Positions 22,513-34,894 are shown, counted from the first letter of the stretch. The stretch: 64,000 nucleotides of DNA from Anniella stebbinsi (GCA_029215795.1 JARDYH010000003.1:100658609-100722608); one strand, 5' to 3'. Notes: a model not told the origin generated them from the letters alone. Numbers and translations: made by a program.

Positions 22513-24179
22513 TAATTTGTTCTGAAAGTATCACATATTTAATTTGTCCTATAATGACATTAGTATCTTGTACTGTATTACTTTGTACAATGTAGTAAAA
22601 AACAATATAAGCAATTAAGATTGGTTGGTTTGTAATGTTTATTGGGGGACCACTGCATCTCCAACTCGCACTCCAGACAGCAGCAGTTTTCTTGCTTCAG
22701 TTTGCAGGGGCTACTGCAAAGTGGTGGAGGGCTTTTCATCTAAATCTGATGAGGTGCCTTGTTGAACCCTGTTCTTGGAAGAGGAAAATACATACACCCA
22801 TTACACTGCTCCTCCTTTTGGGGGGGGGAGCAGTATTTCCGCTTTGTAATATTAATTCTGCACAGATGTACAGCTAATTATCTCTAACATAGCTCCAGCC
22901 AGATGGCTGTCTTCAGGAGAATGCTCTGGAGATGCCATCTGGTTTTGTTGTGCATTGATAATGTGTAGCGTATGTCTGCATAATCACAACAGATTGAACA
23001 GAAGTCTATATACTAGAGTATGTGGATACTTTAAGACTTTAAGCACTAGTAAAGGGAAAGAACAAGGCTGATACATCAGTTTATTGTTATTTCCAAGAAA
23101 AAGGGGGAAAAACTAGAATATATAGATGCTCTTATATCTGAAGGCACGGTCATTCCTCCTTTCTCGGTTAACCTGGTGTAAAAGGAGTGGGTCTTAAGCT
23201 GGCATTTGCCCATAGCCTATTCTCCCAAGACAGAAACATCTGATTTCCCTGTATCCCAGATTTGTGCATAGGCAAAACATCCCTGAACATGGGAGTCATT
23301 CCCAGTTTGAAAATAGGGGATGGATCACAAGTTCAGGGAGATCCTAGGCATGCATAAAACCCAGTATTTTTCAGGAGGTCAGTTAGATGTTCTCCTTAGA
23401 GATGTCTGTCACAGGAAAATCCAGCCCCTTTAGGGCCCGAGAGATTCCCATGACACTCCTGCCTCAGTTTGCCTTTATGAGGGGTTGCTCCTGAAATCCA
23501 TGAACTTTTCTTTTCTTCCATAAATGCAATGTTCTGCAAATTACAGTGCTGACATCGGCAGGGAGAGAGGGAGGGTTGGGTAGTGGTGACAGGGTGGGAG
23601 GGGAGCACCAGGACACTCCTCTCCCACCCCGCTGCTGCTTCTACCATGCAAAGGCAAAAAAAAAAAAACCCAACCAGATCAAGTCAGGACAGCTGGTGGG
23701 TGTCCAGGGGCCCATGCTGGTGAAACAGATTCCTCTGACATCCCTAGTTCTATTTACACAAAGGAAAGGAAGGAAAAGATACAGATATGCATGAACACGA
23801 CGTTTTCTCCTACTCATGCTGGGTTCACAAAGTAATACCCTAAGTAGTCACTTAACTTCTCTGAGAGCACAATTAGAATGGATTCACATGATCATATTTT
23901 TCAGGGGTGGAGCAAATCACATGGTTAGGGGTTTGGTATCCTACACTCAACACCCCAACACCCCTGAATGAAATGTCATTTAAAACATATTTTAAATCCA
24001 TTGATGTGCTGTGGTAATGGTGCTGTAACAACAGCTGCTGTGGCAGCAGCAGCACTTGCTGTAGTGACACCTACTGTCGCTAATGCTGAGGGACTCAAAT
24101 GGACCAGAAAGACATATGAAGAGCCTTTCCCTGGCACTCCTCTACCAAATGGCTATTTTTTTAAAGGGAAGAAATAAAA
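22513..24179. other. No feature seen
   Basis: No gene or confident repeat. A poly-A run lies at about 23657-23668 and a GCAGCAGCAGCA run near 24042. Confidence 0.35.
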
Positions 24180-25582
24180 GGAACATGATAGTCAGAGTCT
24201 ACTACCGACCACCCAATCAAGGAGAAGATGAAGATGAAACCTTTGATAAGCAAATTGCCAGTATTTCAAGGAAGTGCAATGTAGTAATAATGGGGGACTT
24301 CAATTACCCCGATATCTGTTGGGAGGCAAATTCTGCCAAAAGTGGCCCTTCCAAGAGATTCCTGACATGTGTGGCTGACAACTGTCTCTTACAGAAAGTA
24401 GAGGAAGGAACTAGAGGATCCACTATCCTTGACTTGAGACTGACCAATAGGGATGACTTAGTGGTTAAAGTGGATGTTACGGGAACTCTGGGCAAAAGTG
24501 ACCACGTCATACTTGAGTTCTTGATTTTAAAGGAAGCAAAAGTGGAGTGTAGCCATATGCATACTCTGGATTTTAGGAAAGCCACTTTTAATAAATTCAG
24601 AACTATGATAAGTAAGATCCCATAGCAAGAACCCTAATGAGAAAAGGAGTCCAAGATGGGTGGGAGATTTTAACAAAGGAAATTTTAAAAGCACAATTAC
24701 AAACAATTCCAACAAGGAAAAAAAAAATAGAAGGCAAAAATGGCTTCACGAAAAGCTCAGAGATGACCTGAAAACAAAAAAGGATACATATAGGAAGTGG
24801 AAGGAAGGCCAGGCTACAAAAGAAGAGTACAGACAAGTAGCACAGAAGTGCTGGAATGGTATCAGGAAGGCTAAAGCTGAGAAGGAGCTGAGGCTAGCGA
24901 GGGATGCTAAAAGCAATAAAAAGGCTTTCTTCAAATATGTGAATAGTAAAAGACAGAGGTCAGAAATGGTGGTTCAACTACTCAGTGAGGTCAGCAAATT
25001 GAGAACAGACGACAAAGAAAAGGCTGAAGTGCTCAATTCCTACTTTGGCTCAGTCTTATCCCAAAAGCGGGTCTATGATCCCCCTGGAAAAAGTGAAGTA
25101 CAAGCTGAAGGGGAAGGACTGCAGCTTCAGAATGATAACCAAATTATCAAGGAACACCTAATTTTTTTGAACGAGTTCAAATCTCCAGGACCTGATTAAC
25201 TGCATCCTAGAGTAATAAAGGAGCTGGCAGAAGAACTCTCAGAACCACTGTCTATTATCTTTGTGAAATCATGGAAGACGGGTGAAGTGCCGGATGACTG
25301 GAAGAGGGCTAATGTTGTCCCTATCTTCAAAAAGGGCAGAAAGGAGGAACCTGGGAACTACAGACCAGTCAGTCTGACATCCATCCCTGGGAAAATTTTG
25401 GACCAGATTATTAAGAAGTCAATCTGTAAGCATCTTGAAAACAATGCAGTGATTCTGAATTGCACATTAGCTAAAAGTGGTTTAGATGGAACGACTATTA
25501 GGTGGATCCAGAGTTGGCTGCATAATCAGACTCAAGGAGTGCTTATCAGTGGTACCTTCTCAAAATGCGGGGAGGTAATGAG

Positions 25583-26322
25583 TAGGGATGTGCACTGGAT
25601 CAGACCCGATCCACGATCCGAGTCCGGTCCAGTGGGAAATCGGAGAAATTATCCGATTTCCGATCCAACAGCTGGATCGGCCAATCCAGTCCGAACCGAT
25701 CCGAAAAGGCTCCGAACCAATTCGGCGGATCGGCGGATGCCCGCTGGCGCCCACCACCACTTCCATTGGTGGGCGCCAGCGGGCACCCGCCGATGAAAGT
25801 GGACAGCGGGGAGGGGGGCGGAGGGGAGGAGGTGGGCGCTTACCTTTGAGGGACGTCCGCTCCCGTCCAGCGCCGGCGGCTACTACCAGCGGGCTCTGCG
25901 GCCTGCTCCAGGGTGGCACGCCGGGTGATGGGGAAGGGGGCTTACCCCCCCCGGATCCATCCGCTTCTATCCGCGGGCACCCGCGGACACCTGCGGATGG
26001 AAGCGGACGGCCCCAGGGAGGGTAGGGAGCGCGGGGGAGGGGGCTTACCTGCCGGGGCCGTCCACAGCGGACGGCCCCAGGGGGGAGGGAATTAGGCCCC
26101 CCCTCACCCACCCGCCGCCATTTTTTCCTCATAGATTTGCATTGCAATGCAAGTCTATGGGGAAAAAAATGGCGGCCGATCCAAAAATTTCTGATTTTTG
26201 GATTGGGATCGGACTCGATCCGGTCCGGGGGGGGCTCCGATTTTGTCCGAACCGATCCATGACAAAATTGGAGGTCCCGATCTGGGTCCCGATCCGATCC
26301 GGGGGGTCCATGCACACCCCTA
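25583..26322. mobile_element. Non-autonomous hAT-type element, GATCC-rich (740 bp)
   Basis: Ends TAGGGATGTGCAC and GTGCACACCCCTA type (the right end reads ATGCACACCCCTA), with an exact 8-bp duplication GTAATGAG at 25575-25582 and 26323-26330. It splits the CR1 at 24180-27232. Subterminal regions are full of CCGATCC repeats in both orientations. The middle is GC-rich, with three copies of GCTTACC (antisense GGTAAGC), one half of the palindromic cassette, and further inverted blocks. It is the same family as 34103-34894. Long open frames across it, including a 289-codon minus-strand one, are compositional artefacts. Confidence 0.92.
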
Positions 26323-27040
26323 GTAATGAGTAGGGTACTGCAGGGCTCAGTCCTGGGCCCAGTGCTCTTCAACGTTTCTATTAACACAAAACTGGGTGGG
26401 ATCGCTACTACCTTGGAAGATAGAAACAAACTTCAGAGTGATCTTGATAGACTGGAGTGCTGGGCTGAAAACAACAGAATGAAATTTAATAGGGATATTA
26501 AGCAAGTTCTACACCCAGGAAAAAGAAACCAAATGCACAGTTATAAGACGGGGGATACTTGGCTCAGCAATAATGCAAGCGAGAAGGATCTTGGAATTGT
26601 TGTAGATCACAAGCTGAATGTGAGCCAACAGTGTGATGTGGCTGCAAAAAAAGCAAATGAGGAGAGACTGAAAGAACTGGGCATGTTTAGCCTAGAGAAG
26701 AGACGACTGAGGGGAGACATGATAGCGGTCTTGAAATACTTGAAAGGTTGTCACAGAGAGCAGGGCCAGGATTTCTTCCCAATCATCCTAGAATGCAGGA
26801 TACAAAATAATGGGCTCAAGTTTCAGGAAGCCAGATTCCGGCTGGACATCAGGAAAAACTTCCTGACTGCCAGGGCAGTACAACTATAGAACCAATTACT
26901 TAGGGAGGTTTTGGGCTCTCTCACATTAGAGGCATTTAGGAGGCAGCTGGACAGCCATCTTTCAGGTATGCTTTAAGACGGATTCCTTAATTGAGCAGAG
27001 GGTTGGACTCGATGGCCTTATAGACCCCTTCCAACTCTAC

Positions 27041-27213
27041 TAGGGTGACCATATGGAAAGGAGGACAGGGCTCCTCTATCTTTAACAGTTGTGATGAAGA
27101 GAGAATTTCATCAGGTGCTGCATGAATACAAATGACAACCTGCTGAAATTCCCCTTTCAATGCAACTGTTAAAGATACAGGAGCCCTGTCCTCCTTTTCA
27201 TATGGTCACCCTA
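27041..27213. mobile_element. hAT-type MITE, TAGGGTGACCA ends (173 bp)
   Basis: Ends TAGGGTGACCATATG and CATATGGTCACCCTA. An 8-bp duplication AACTCTAC/AACTGTAC (7 of 8) lies at 27033-27040 and 27214-27221. Removing it restores the CR1 3' tail around ACTCTACTATTTTATG. The arms pair through CTTTAACAGTTG. The same arm sequences occur in the two 320-bp elements at 44847 and 62270. Confidence 0.9.
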
Positions 27214-27228
27214 AACTGTACTATTTTA

Positions 27229-27293
27229 TGATTCCCCTGCAAAGAGGAGTCCTCTTTCATTGGCTGTTGGACAGTAGCCTTTGCAGGGGAATC
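27229..27293. repeat. Hairpin between two convergent CR1 3' ends
   Basis: GATTCCCCTGCAAAG and its complement CTTTGCAGGGGAATC flank about 35 bp, exactly where the plus-strand CR1 ends and the minus-strand CR1 begins. Confidence 0.6.
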
Positions 27294-27660
27294 ATAGACT
27301 AGCAGAGCCGGAAGGGGCCTATAAGGCCATCAAGTCCAACCTCAATGGAGGAATACACCTTAAAGCATACCTGACAAATGGCTGCCCAGCTGCCTCTTGA
27401 AGGCCTCAAGTGTGGGAGAGCCCACCACCTCTCTAGGTAATTGGTTCCATTGTTGTACTGCTCTAACAGTCAGGAAGTATTTCCTGATGTTCAGCCAGAA
27501 TCTGGCTTCCTGGAACTTGAGCCCATTATTCCGCGTCCTGCACTCTGGGATGATTGAGAAGAGATCCTGAACCTCTTCTGTGTGACAACCGTTCAAGTAT
27601 TTCAAGAGTGCTCAGAACCGGACACAATACTCAAGATGAGGCCTAACCAGTGCCAAATAG
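27287..27660 (-). mobile_element. CR1 3' fragment
   Basis: The minus strand encodes FKYLNGCHTEEVQDLFSII through RNNGLKFQEARF to [16 protein letters not shown], then the CR1 3' UTR. It is 5'-truncated and tail-to-tail with the CR1 at 24180-27232. Confidence 0.85.
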
Positions 27661-27944
27661 AAGGGAGCATTTCCTTCTCCTTCCCAGTGCCCCTAGGGGC
27701 AGTTTCAGATCAAACATATAACCATGACCATTACACGACTTGTTGAGCCTAATTAGAATGCTTGCTGCCTATTCCTCCCAATTCTACTTTGATAGTAGTT
27801 TGATCTTGTAGAAAACATGATTTCACCATCTAGTCAGTGTTTTTCTTCCCCTTCCCACCCCTGACTCCCAACTGCCTTTTACAACACCTTGCCTGATGAT
27901 AAAGGTCTGGAGATCTTGAAAGCTTGCACATTGTTTCTAATCTT

Positions 27945-29460
27945 TTGGTTTATTTATTTATTTACTGTATTTCTATACCACTCAACAGCTGAAGCTCTCT
28001 GGATGGTTCACAAAAATTAAAATCATCAAATACAACTTAGGTATACAATTTAAACCACAACATAAAACCCACAATATAAAAGTACAACCAGAATAAAACT
28101 GAGCCGCAATGCAGAGATTTAAAGTACAGATTTTGAACAGCAAGTTGAAAGACTTGGATGGTAAAATGTTAAAATACTGGGAAAATAAAAAGGTCTTCAC
28201 CTGGCGTCGAAAGCAGTATAAAATAGGTACTAGGCGAACTTCTCTGAAGAGTTCATTCCACAGCTGAGGTGTCACAGCAGAAAAGGCCCTCCTAGTGGTA
28301 GCCACCTGCCTCACTTCCTTTGTCAGAGGCTCACAGAGAAGGACCACAGAAGACCACAGGTACATATGGGGTACATATGGGAGGAGGCATTCCTTCAGAT
28401 AGCCTGGCCCCAAGCCATTTATACTAGCACTTTGAATTGGGCCCAGATCTGGACTGGTAGCCAGTGAAGCTGGAAAAGTACCGTTGGAATGTGGTCTCAT
28501 TGGCCAGTCCCTGTTAACGATCTTGCTGCCCTGTTTTAGACCAACTGAAGTTTCCGGACTGTTTTTGAAGGCAGCCCCACATATATTGCATTGCAGTAAT
28601 CCAGACAGGAGGTTATCAGAAGATAGATAACTGTAGCTAGACTATCTCTGTCCAGTTAAGGGCACAGTTGGTATATCACCCTAAGCTGATAAAAGTGCTC
28701 CTTGCCACTGAGTCCATCTGTGCTTCACTTGACAATTCTGGATCCAAGAGCACCCCCAAACTACGAACCCTATCCTTTAGGGGGAGTACAACCCCCTCCA
28801 GAACAGGGTGAACATCACCTAGCTGGACAGACGAACCACCCACAAACAGTACCTCCGTCTTGTCTGGATTGAGACTCAGTTTGTTGATCCCCATCCAGTC
28901 CACTACCATGCCCAGGCACTGGTTCAGAACAGCCACTGCCTCACCTAGGTTTGATGAAAAGGACAGGTAGAACCGGGTGTCATCTCCATATTGATGACAA
29001 CTCAGCCCACATCTCTAGGTAACCTCTCCCAGCGGTTTCATGCAGATGCTGAACAGCATAGGGAATAAAATAGAGCCCTATGGAACCTCATGGCTTAAAT
29101 GCCGTGGAACAGAGCAATAATCCTCCAGTACCACCTTCTGGAATTGGCCATCCAAGTAGGAGCGGAACCACTGCAACACAGTGCCTCCAACTCCCAGCTC
29201 AGACAAACTTTCCAGAAAGATACTATGGTCGATGGCATTGAAAGCTGCTGAAAGGTCCAAGAGAATCAACATGGTCCCCCTGTTCCTCTCCCAGCAAAGG
29301 TCATCCCACAGGGCAACGAAGGCAATTTCAGTTCCAAACGAGGCCTTGAAGCCTGGTTGAAATAGAGATAGATAATTTGTTTCATTCAAGAGTACCTGGA
29401 GTTGTCCTGCAACCACCTGCTCAAGCACCTTGCCCAGCATCATTAGCCTCAACATATTTA
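27945..29460 (-). mobile_element. L2-type LINE, RT region
   Basis: Minus-strand copy, 5'-truncated. The RT starts at VLEQVVAGQLQVLL (about 29430), then motif A LLDLSAAFNAIDH (about 29240), QWFRSYLDGQFQKVV and WMGINKLSLNPDKTEVLFVG, a thumb fragment, and the WNELFREVR end near 28240. The 3' end with TATTTCTATACCACT lies at 27985-27950. Several frameshifts divide it and the YADD block is not readable in frame. It is related to, but older than, the copies at 4.5 and 63 kb. Confidence 0.85.
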
Positions 29461-30839
29461 GATGGTTTACAAAAAGTACAAATAGTGCTACACTATCTGA
29501 TCCATATTTTTTTCAAAGGTCCAGACTTGGTTAGGTAATAACATAACAGATGATTCATGATTTTACGATGAAAAAGGCCAGAAAAGTAAAGCTTTCATGT
29601 TCTGTTGCTACTTCCTGTGTTTGGGCTGCAGCAGTTAATCTGGCTTGCTCAGTTTAGCTCACTTGCTGAGACAGTTTCTCTTACTGGCTGCTACTGATAC
29701 TAAGACTGCTCTCTTTTGCTTCTACCTCATTGCACTTGTGCTACTCACCACTCAGGTAAAATAAGAACCCAGTCTTAGAGGACACACTTCTTTTTGGGTG
29801 GCTCAGCTTTTTATTTTTATTTTATAAAACTTTGAAAAATAATATATGTATATATTTTCTTTTTTTCTCCTAAAACCTTGAGAACATGTGTGTCATAATG
29901 GCTCAGGAGTTTCTCCCCATCAGTTGAAACTAGTATATTTGATACAACTGCTGACAGGCAGGAGCGTCTAGAAAAGAGGCAAATTTGCCTTTAGTACTGT
30001 TGGTCCATTTTATCCTTTTACCAAAAGATAGCAAAGAAGAATCCTATAGTGAGGGTCCCAGAAGCAGCTTTAAGAAAAAGCCAAAAAAAAGCTCATGAGT
30101 GTAACTTATAGGTAATGATCACTATCAGTATGGCAGTCAATAGAGAACACTTGGACTCTCTCCCGAAGTGACTGTGAGACCAGGATATAATCTACAACAT
30201 TGCTCCCTAACACATAGCTAAAAGTATTTTCAGTTCAATTATTATTATTTATTACAGTCACAGATCAGCAAAACATAGTTAAAAGTACATTCTCCCATCA
30301 GATCACCTGCTGTGCTGCCATTTAGGATAGTGTTATTAAGATGGCTAGTTAAAAGAGACAGGCTTATGGCATAGGAATTGATTATGTCACCTTTGGAAGG
30401 TTTTTTGTGAGAGGACTCACAAGATGTCTCCTGCCCTTTTCCCCCCTTACCCCTTTTCAGAAAGATCAGAGATAAACTGGACTAAATCCTTAATGGTACA
30501 AAATTAGTAGTGTGTAAAGGTGGCACTGCACTATGAACTTGCTGAGGAAGGACTTTCCCTGCTATCGAAGGGAGAAGAGGGTAAAATGCCTCCCTGCAAC
30601 AAATGGAGACAGATCTGTTCCCCCACCCACTAAGAGTACCCCTTTAAGTTTAATGGGGCTTACTCCCAAGGAAGTGTGCCGTGGGGATGTAGAGGTTTCT
30701 ATAAGACCACATGAACAAGGCCCTTCATTATTCTAGTTTATAGTTGTGCTAGGTTTAAATCCAATGTGATTCTTTTAAATTATCTTTTCTTCTTTCTGTT
30801 CAGAAAGAAGGGGGAAAGCATTTTGTTGTTAATAACTGG
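29461..30839. other. No feature seen
   Basis: AT-rich DNA. A short block at 30640-30680 (AATGGGGCTTACTCCCAAG) looks like half of the short palindromic MITE. Confidence 0.35.
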
Positions 30840-31479
30840 AAGATCTTGAGCTTAGCTCTCACTGATGTGAATGAGCTCAAATTATGTAGCATGGTGCATG
30901 GGGTCAATGACAGAAAGTTCTTATGTGCAATTCCAATTATTCCTGGGGTTTGGATTCCTAACTTAGTGAGACCTTTGAGAGAAGTTATGAGATCTCATCT
31001 AAATGAGAATTTAAATCATTTTAATGGCCAGCCTGAGTGGCCACCGGTACCTATAATGGAAGTTTAAAATTTGATTTAATGTCTTCACATAAGTAAGGCA
31101 TGCAGAGATGACATGATCACCCAAGTCTTTATCTTAGATAAGCTCCGATTCTAGCTATGTTGATCACATATATTACTTCCATTATCGAAAAAAATCTTTC
31201 AGTTTATCATGTTGTGTTAAGGGCTTTCTATATTCACTTTGTTAATCTGCTACTGAAGGGGTTAAATGATATTGTTGACTGGGATCCTGAAGAAATTGTA
31301 CATTGCTAACCTGGTCCTGAAATGATCAAATAGCCTAAGAAGGAGTCGGGAAGAGATCCATTGGAGACCTGGAAGAAGGCTCCAGACTCACATTTAAAGA
31401 CATCATGCTTAGATACAAGACCCCAGACTCATGTGCAAGAAGATGTTTGATCTCTGATAATTATTGCATTGAAATATCT

Positions 31480-32275
31480 ATTTAAAAAAGGGGGGAAGTA
31501 TATGTGCAAATACAGCAAAAACAAACTACAGGCTAAACTAAAGGCTGTAAAAATAGCTTACGTTGGAAAAATGCAGGGCAACTTGTTACGCTTTCATGTT
31601 GCTTTCTACAAGATCAAAGAAACAATAACAAGGGTTGTTTGGATCAAGACCTCACAGGCTTCTGAAAAACAGAGCTTTGACATATAGATACTAACTAGGG
31701 AAAAGTGCTGTGCCTATTAGCTTGTAATTGGCATCTGTACTGATAAGAAGACTCTTAGAATGTTCTTACTTGACTCCTCCTGTTTAGTAGCAGGAGCAAT
31801 GGTTGGGATGATCATGAGCTGACCATAAGTTTAAAGAATAAGTGTGAAATGTGCCAACCCAATAACAGGTAAAATACTGGTCACTGGATAAGTAAAGATA
31901 TCCAGATGAAGGGACTTTGAAGAATATGCAGAGACATTCCTGCAACAAAGTGGGGGTAAAGCATGGGACAAGGGGACAACTTGTCTCTGCTTGGTCCCAT
32001 CACCATTGTAAGCCCTCACCTCTGACCAGAGAATAAAAGTAATGCAGTGAGGCTGACAGAAAGTTGACATGACAGGTACCTTTCCTGTCTTGTCTTTAGC
32101 TTTGCCTGCACTTCTTCACTTCCCATCTTCACTGAACCATTGGACCCAAGAATCTGGATAACTATGAGCATCTTTAGCACTTTGGACTTGATTTGTTTTC
32201 TGAAGTTAGAATATTTTCTGGATGTCGAACTTAGTCTCATTTTTGGAGATGGGTCTTAGAATTTTTCTGACAATT
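31480..32275 (+). mobile_element. Possible LTR remnant with polypurine tract
   Basis: AAAAAAGGGGGGAAG at about 31484-31498 resembles the polypurine tract before a 3' LTR. The following ~770 bp begins TGTGCAAATAC (31503) and includes GAGAATAAAAGT (poly-A signal-like, about 32029). It ends near TTTCTGACA (about 32272). A 73-codon frame just upstream (30846-31067) has no family signature I recognise. No partner LTR, primer-binding site or target duplication was found, so this is a weak call; an old endogenous retrovirus remnant is the main alternative to chance. Confidence 0.3.
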
Positions 32276-32699
32276 GGGAAGTAGAATAATTTCATAGCTT
32301 AGAATATCTTGGAAACAAACTTAGTCAATCCTTTAAGTGACTTTTAAGATTTAGTTTTAAGAATTAACCTTGGTGTTTATGCCTAGGATTTAAGGCTTGG
32401 GTTTAAGTTACTACAGATCAGATACAGAAAGGTGGTTACAGTGATCAAATGTTTTAAGATTCCTTTGTGCAAAACTATCTGTATAAGTCCAAAATCCCCA
32501 CCAACCACCTGGTCACATATCCACTTTCCCAATTTAACAGAAGAAAAGGGAGAAGAAAGAAGGAAAGCAAACTTCTCAACTTGAAGAAAGAAAGCAAAGT
32601 TCATCTAGAAGTAGATGGAGAACTCTTGCACTTTATTGCTTTCGCAAGTTTGGTGCTTTACTGTTTCTGCAAATTTGGTACATTGGATTGTATGCAATA

Positions 32700-32957
32700 G
32701 GGGCTGTGTGCATGTGGTCAGCCCAGGCTGGACTCCAGTCTGCAGCCCTAGTCTGTGTGCAACCCCTACCATGTACGGCCATGATATCACATTTCCAGGA
32801 GCAAGCCCTGACATGTGTAGAAACACATGATTCCAGAAGGGGCCAGGTTGTACCCTTTCCAAAACAAGCATTTTTGCATGAGTTGTGGTGCTTGCCCCAG
32901 AAGCGAGATATCGTGGCCACGCGCAGACCTGGGCCAGTGGGGTGTGCACACATGGAC
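32700..32957. repeat. Palindromic MITE, ends GGGCTGTGTGCATG / TGTGCACACATGG
   Basis: Long imperfect inverted repeat: GTGTGCATGTGGTCAGCCCA pairs with TGGGCCAGTGGGGTGTGCAC, and internally GGCCATGATATC pairs with GATATCGTGGCC. The open frames on both strands here follow from this symmetry. It abuts the 5' end of the Penelope-like copy. No clear target duplication. Confidence 0.55.
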
Positions 32958-33691
32958 CGGGGCAGAGGACTCATTATATACTTCAATTCCACATGAGGGC
33001 ACCAGACTTACAGTACAAGAGGTTTTGAATTCTCATACTATGGCTCACCCTCCTACACGTTTTCTTATGGATCTACTAGATATCATTTTAGAAAAGAATT
33101 ATTTTTGCTTTGATAAAAAACATTTTCTTCAAATTAAGGGAGTAGCTATGTGAAGTACAGCTGCCCCCACCACTGCCAGTCTCTACATGTCAGCACTGTA
33201 AAATTCCATACAAACAGTATTTTAAATACTATAGAAGTTTTATTGATGACACCTTCGTAGTGTTCACACAAATCACTGAGGTGGACAATTTTTTCTTTTG
33301 GATCAACACCATTGATGTAAACATTAAATTTACTTGCCACAAGGATTTTTCTGAAATTGCTTTTTTGGATGTTATGACTTATATAGCCAGGGCAGCATTT
33401 GTGTCAGAGGGTATGCAAAACCTACAGATAAAAAATCTATTTTACATTTCTCAAGTCATCATCCCAGACACCTCAAAATAAATCTTCCTTATAGCCAATT
33501 TTTACGCCTAAAAGGAAATAGTACATCTGAGTGTTTATACAACACACAGGCAGATATTGTTACCCAAGAATTTTTGGACAGAGATTATCCTAAACATATC
33601 ATTGCATCATTCAGCTCCAGAACAAATTTAATCAAAAGACAGTCCTTGTTTCAGTCATACATGAAAGCAAGGACCAACAGATTATTCTGGA

Positions 33692-33822
33692 CAGGATCTA
33701 TGCTACTGCTTTAAAATGGTTTAAATGGTTTATAACAGTAGTGACAACTGTTGGGGCCCAGGACACACTCCATATACAGTTTTCAAAGTGTTGTATTCTG
33801 CTTGGTGTAGATCGGTCCCTGG
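33692..33822. mobile_element. hAT-like MITE, CAGGATCTA end (131 bp)
   Basis: Inserted in the Penelope-like copy between the codons for RLFW and EFNH. The flanks ATTCTGGA (33684-33691) and TTTCTGGA (33823-33830) match at 7 of 8 bases. It contains GACAACTGTTGGGGCCCA and CTTGGTGTAGATC, also found in 53862-54118. Confidence 0.7.
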
Positions 33823-34102
33823 TTTCTGGAATTCAACCATTTGTCACAATGCATTAAACCCATGTTTCATAAACATAGGACCCCAAATCTGGGTGATAAA
33901 TTGGTTCATACTGATGTTCTTTATAGCAATTCTCTTACTCATCAGATGTGGATATGGATATTGTACGTTGATATTGTACGTGTGGATATTTTACGTGTTG
34001 CCCACAATCCCTTCAGATGAAGGAATTTCACAGCACAGTCAATAACAAGAAATATCTGCTAAGAACATTTACCAATTGTGGCACACAAAATGTGATCTAT
34101 AT

Positions 34103-34894
34103 TAGGGATGTGCACTGGATCGGGTCCGATCCACGATCCGAATCTGATCCAGGGGAAATCGGATACAATTATCTGATTTCTGATCTCACCACTGGATCAG
34201 CCGATCCAATCCGATCCGATCCGGAAAGGTCCCGATCCAGATCGGATGGATCGACAGATCGGCAGGTGCCCGCTGGCGGCCACTGCTGCTTCCATTGGCG
34301 GGCGTCAGCAGGCGCCTGCCGATGGAAGTGGACAGCGGGGGGTGGGGGGCTTCCCTAGCGGGGCTGTCCAAAAGGTAAGCAGGGGGCAGGGGGGAGGGGG
34401 GCCCGCGGCGCGCTTACCTTCCATGGCCGTCCGCTCCTGTCCGCCGCTGGCCGCTACTGCGAGCAGGCTTCGCGGCCTGCCCTGATCACCTGGCACGCTA
34501 CCTAGGGGCAAGCCGCGAAGCCTGCTTGCAGTAGCAGCCAGCGGCGGATGGGAGCAGACGGCCACAGAAGGTAAGCAGGGAGAGGGGGCTTACCTGCCGG
34601 GGCCATCCACAACGGATGGCCCCCCAGGGGGGAGGAGGGAGTTAGGCCCCCCCTCACCCACCTGCCGCCATTTTTTCCTCATAGACTTGCATTGGGGGAA
34701 AGCTTTCTTTTCCTTTCCCCAATGCAAGTCTATGGGGGGGGGGGGAATGGCAGCCGATCCAAAAATCGGATGTCCGATTTTTGGATCGGGATCAGACCCG
34801 ATCCGATCGGCCTCCGATTTTGTCCGATCCGGGACAAAATTGGAGGTCCCGATCCAGGTCCCGATCCGATCCGGGGGGTCAGTGCACACCCCTA
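34103..34894. mobile_element. Non-autonomous hAT-type element, GATCC-rich (792 bp)
   Basis: Ends TAGGGATGTGCAC and GTGCACACCCCTA, perfectly complementary except one base. Exact 8-bp duplication ATCTATAT at 34095-34102 and 34895-34902. Same family as 25583-26322. It holds a full palindromic cassette (34413-34575) and further GGTAAGC/GCTTACC boundaries at about 34373 and 34588. It sits inside the GIY-YIG coding sequence of a Penelope-like element. Confidence 0.93.
34413..34575. repeat. Palindromic cassette bounded by GGTAAG, second copy
   Basis: Starts CTTACCTTCCATGGCCGTC and ends GACGGCCACAGAAGGTAAG, arms about 80 bp. It shares with 20492-20681 the order CTTACC, GTCCGCT, CTACTG, GCAGGCTTCGCGGCCTG, centre, and the mirror image. 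It lacks the CRE-like centre. Confidence 0.8.

Larger units (their letters stand above)
24180..27232 (+). mobile_element. CR1 LINE, internally deleted, carrying two insertions
   Basis: The endonuclease C-terminal part runs first (VYYRPPNQG, GDFNYPDICW, SDHVILEF at 24200-24530). RT fingers follow (EKAEVLNSYFGS, NYRPVSLTSIPGKILDQII to 25440) and then C-terminal blocks to the CR1 3' end at about 27000-27232. Compared with other CR1 copies three blocks are missing: the RT region with motif A (at about 25450), the segment with motif C FADD (joined as FNVSINTKLGG at about 26380), and the region before EERLKELG (at about 26660). Each deletion keeps the coding frame. The hAT-type elements at 25583-26322 and 27041-27213 inserted later. 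Confidence 0.85.

Noticed and set aside
25560..26429. 289-codon minus-strand open frame
   Set aside because: It lies inside the hAT-type element 25583-26322. The Pro/Arg/Gly-rich translation follows from GC-rich repeats and there is no domain signature.
32605..33153. Cluster of 70-119-codon frames on both strands
   Set aside because: Explained by the palindromic MITE at 32700-32957 and the start of the Penelope-like copy.
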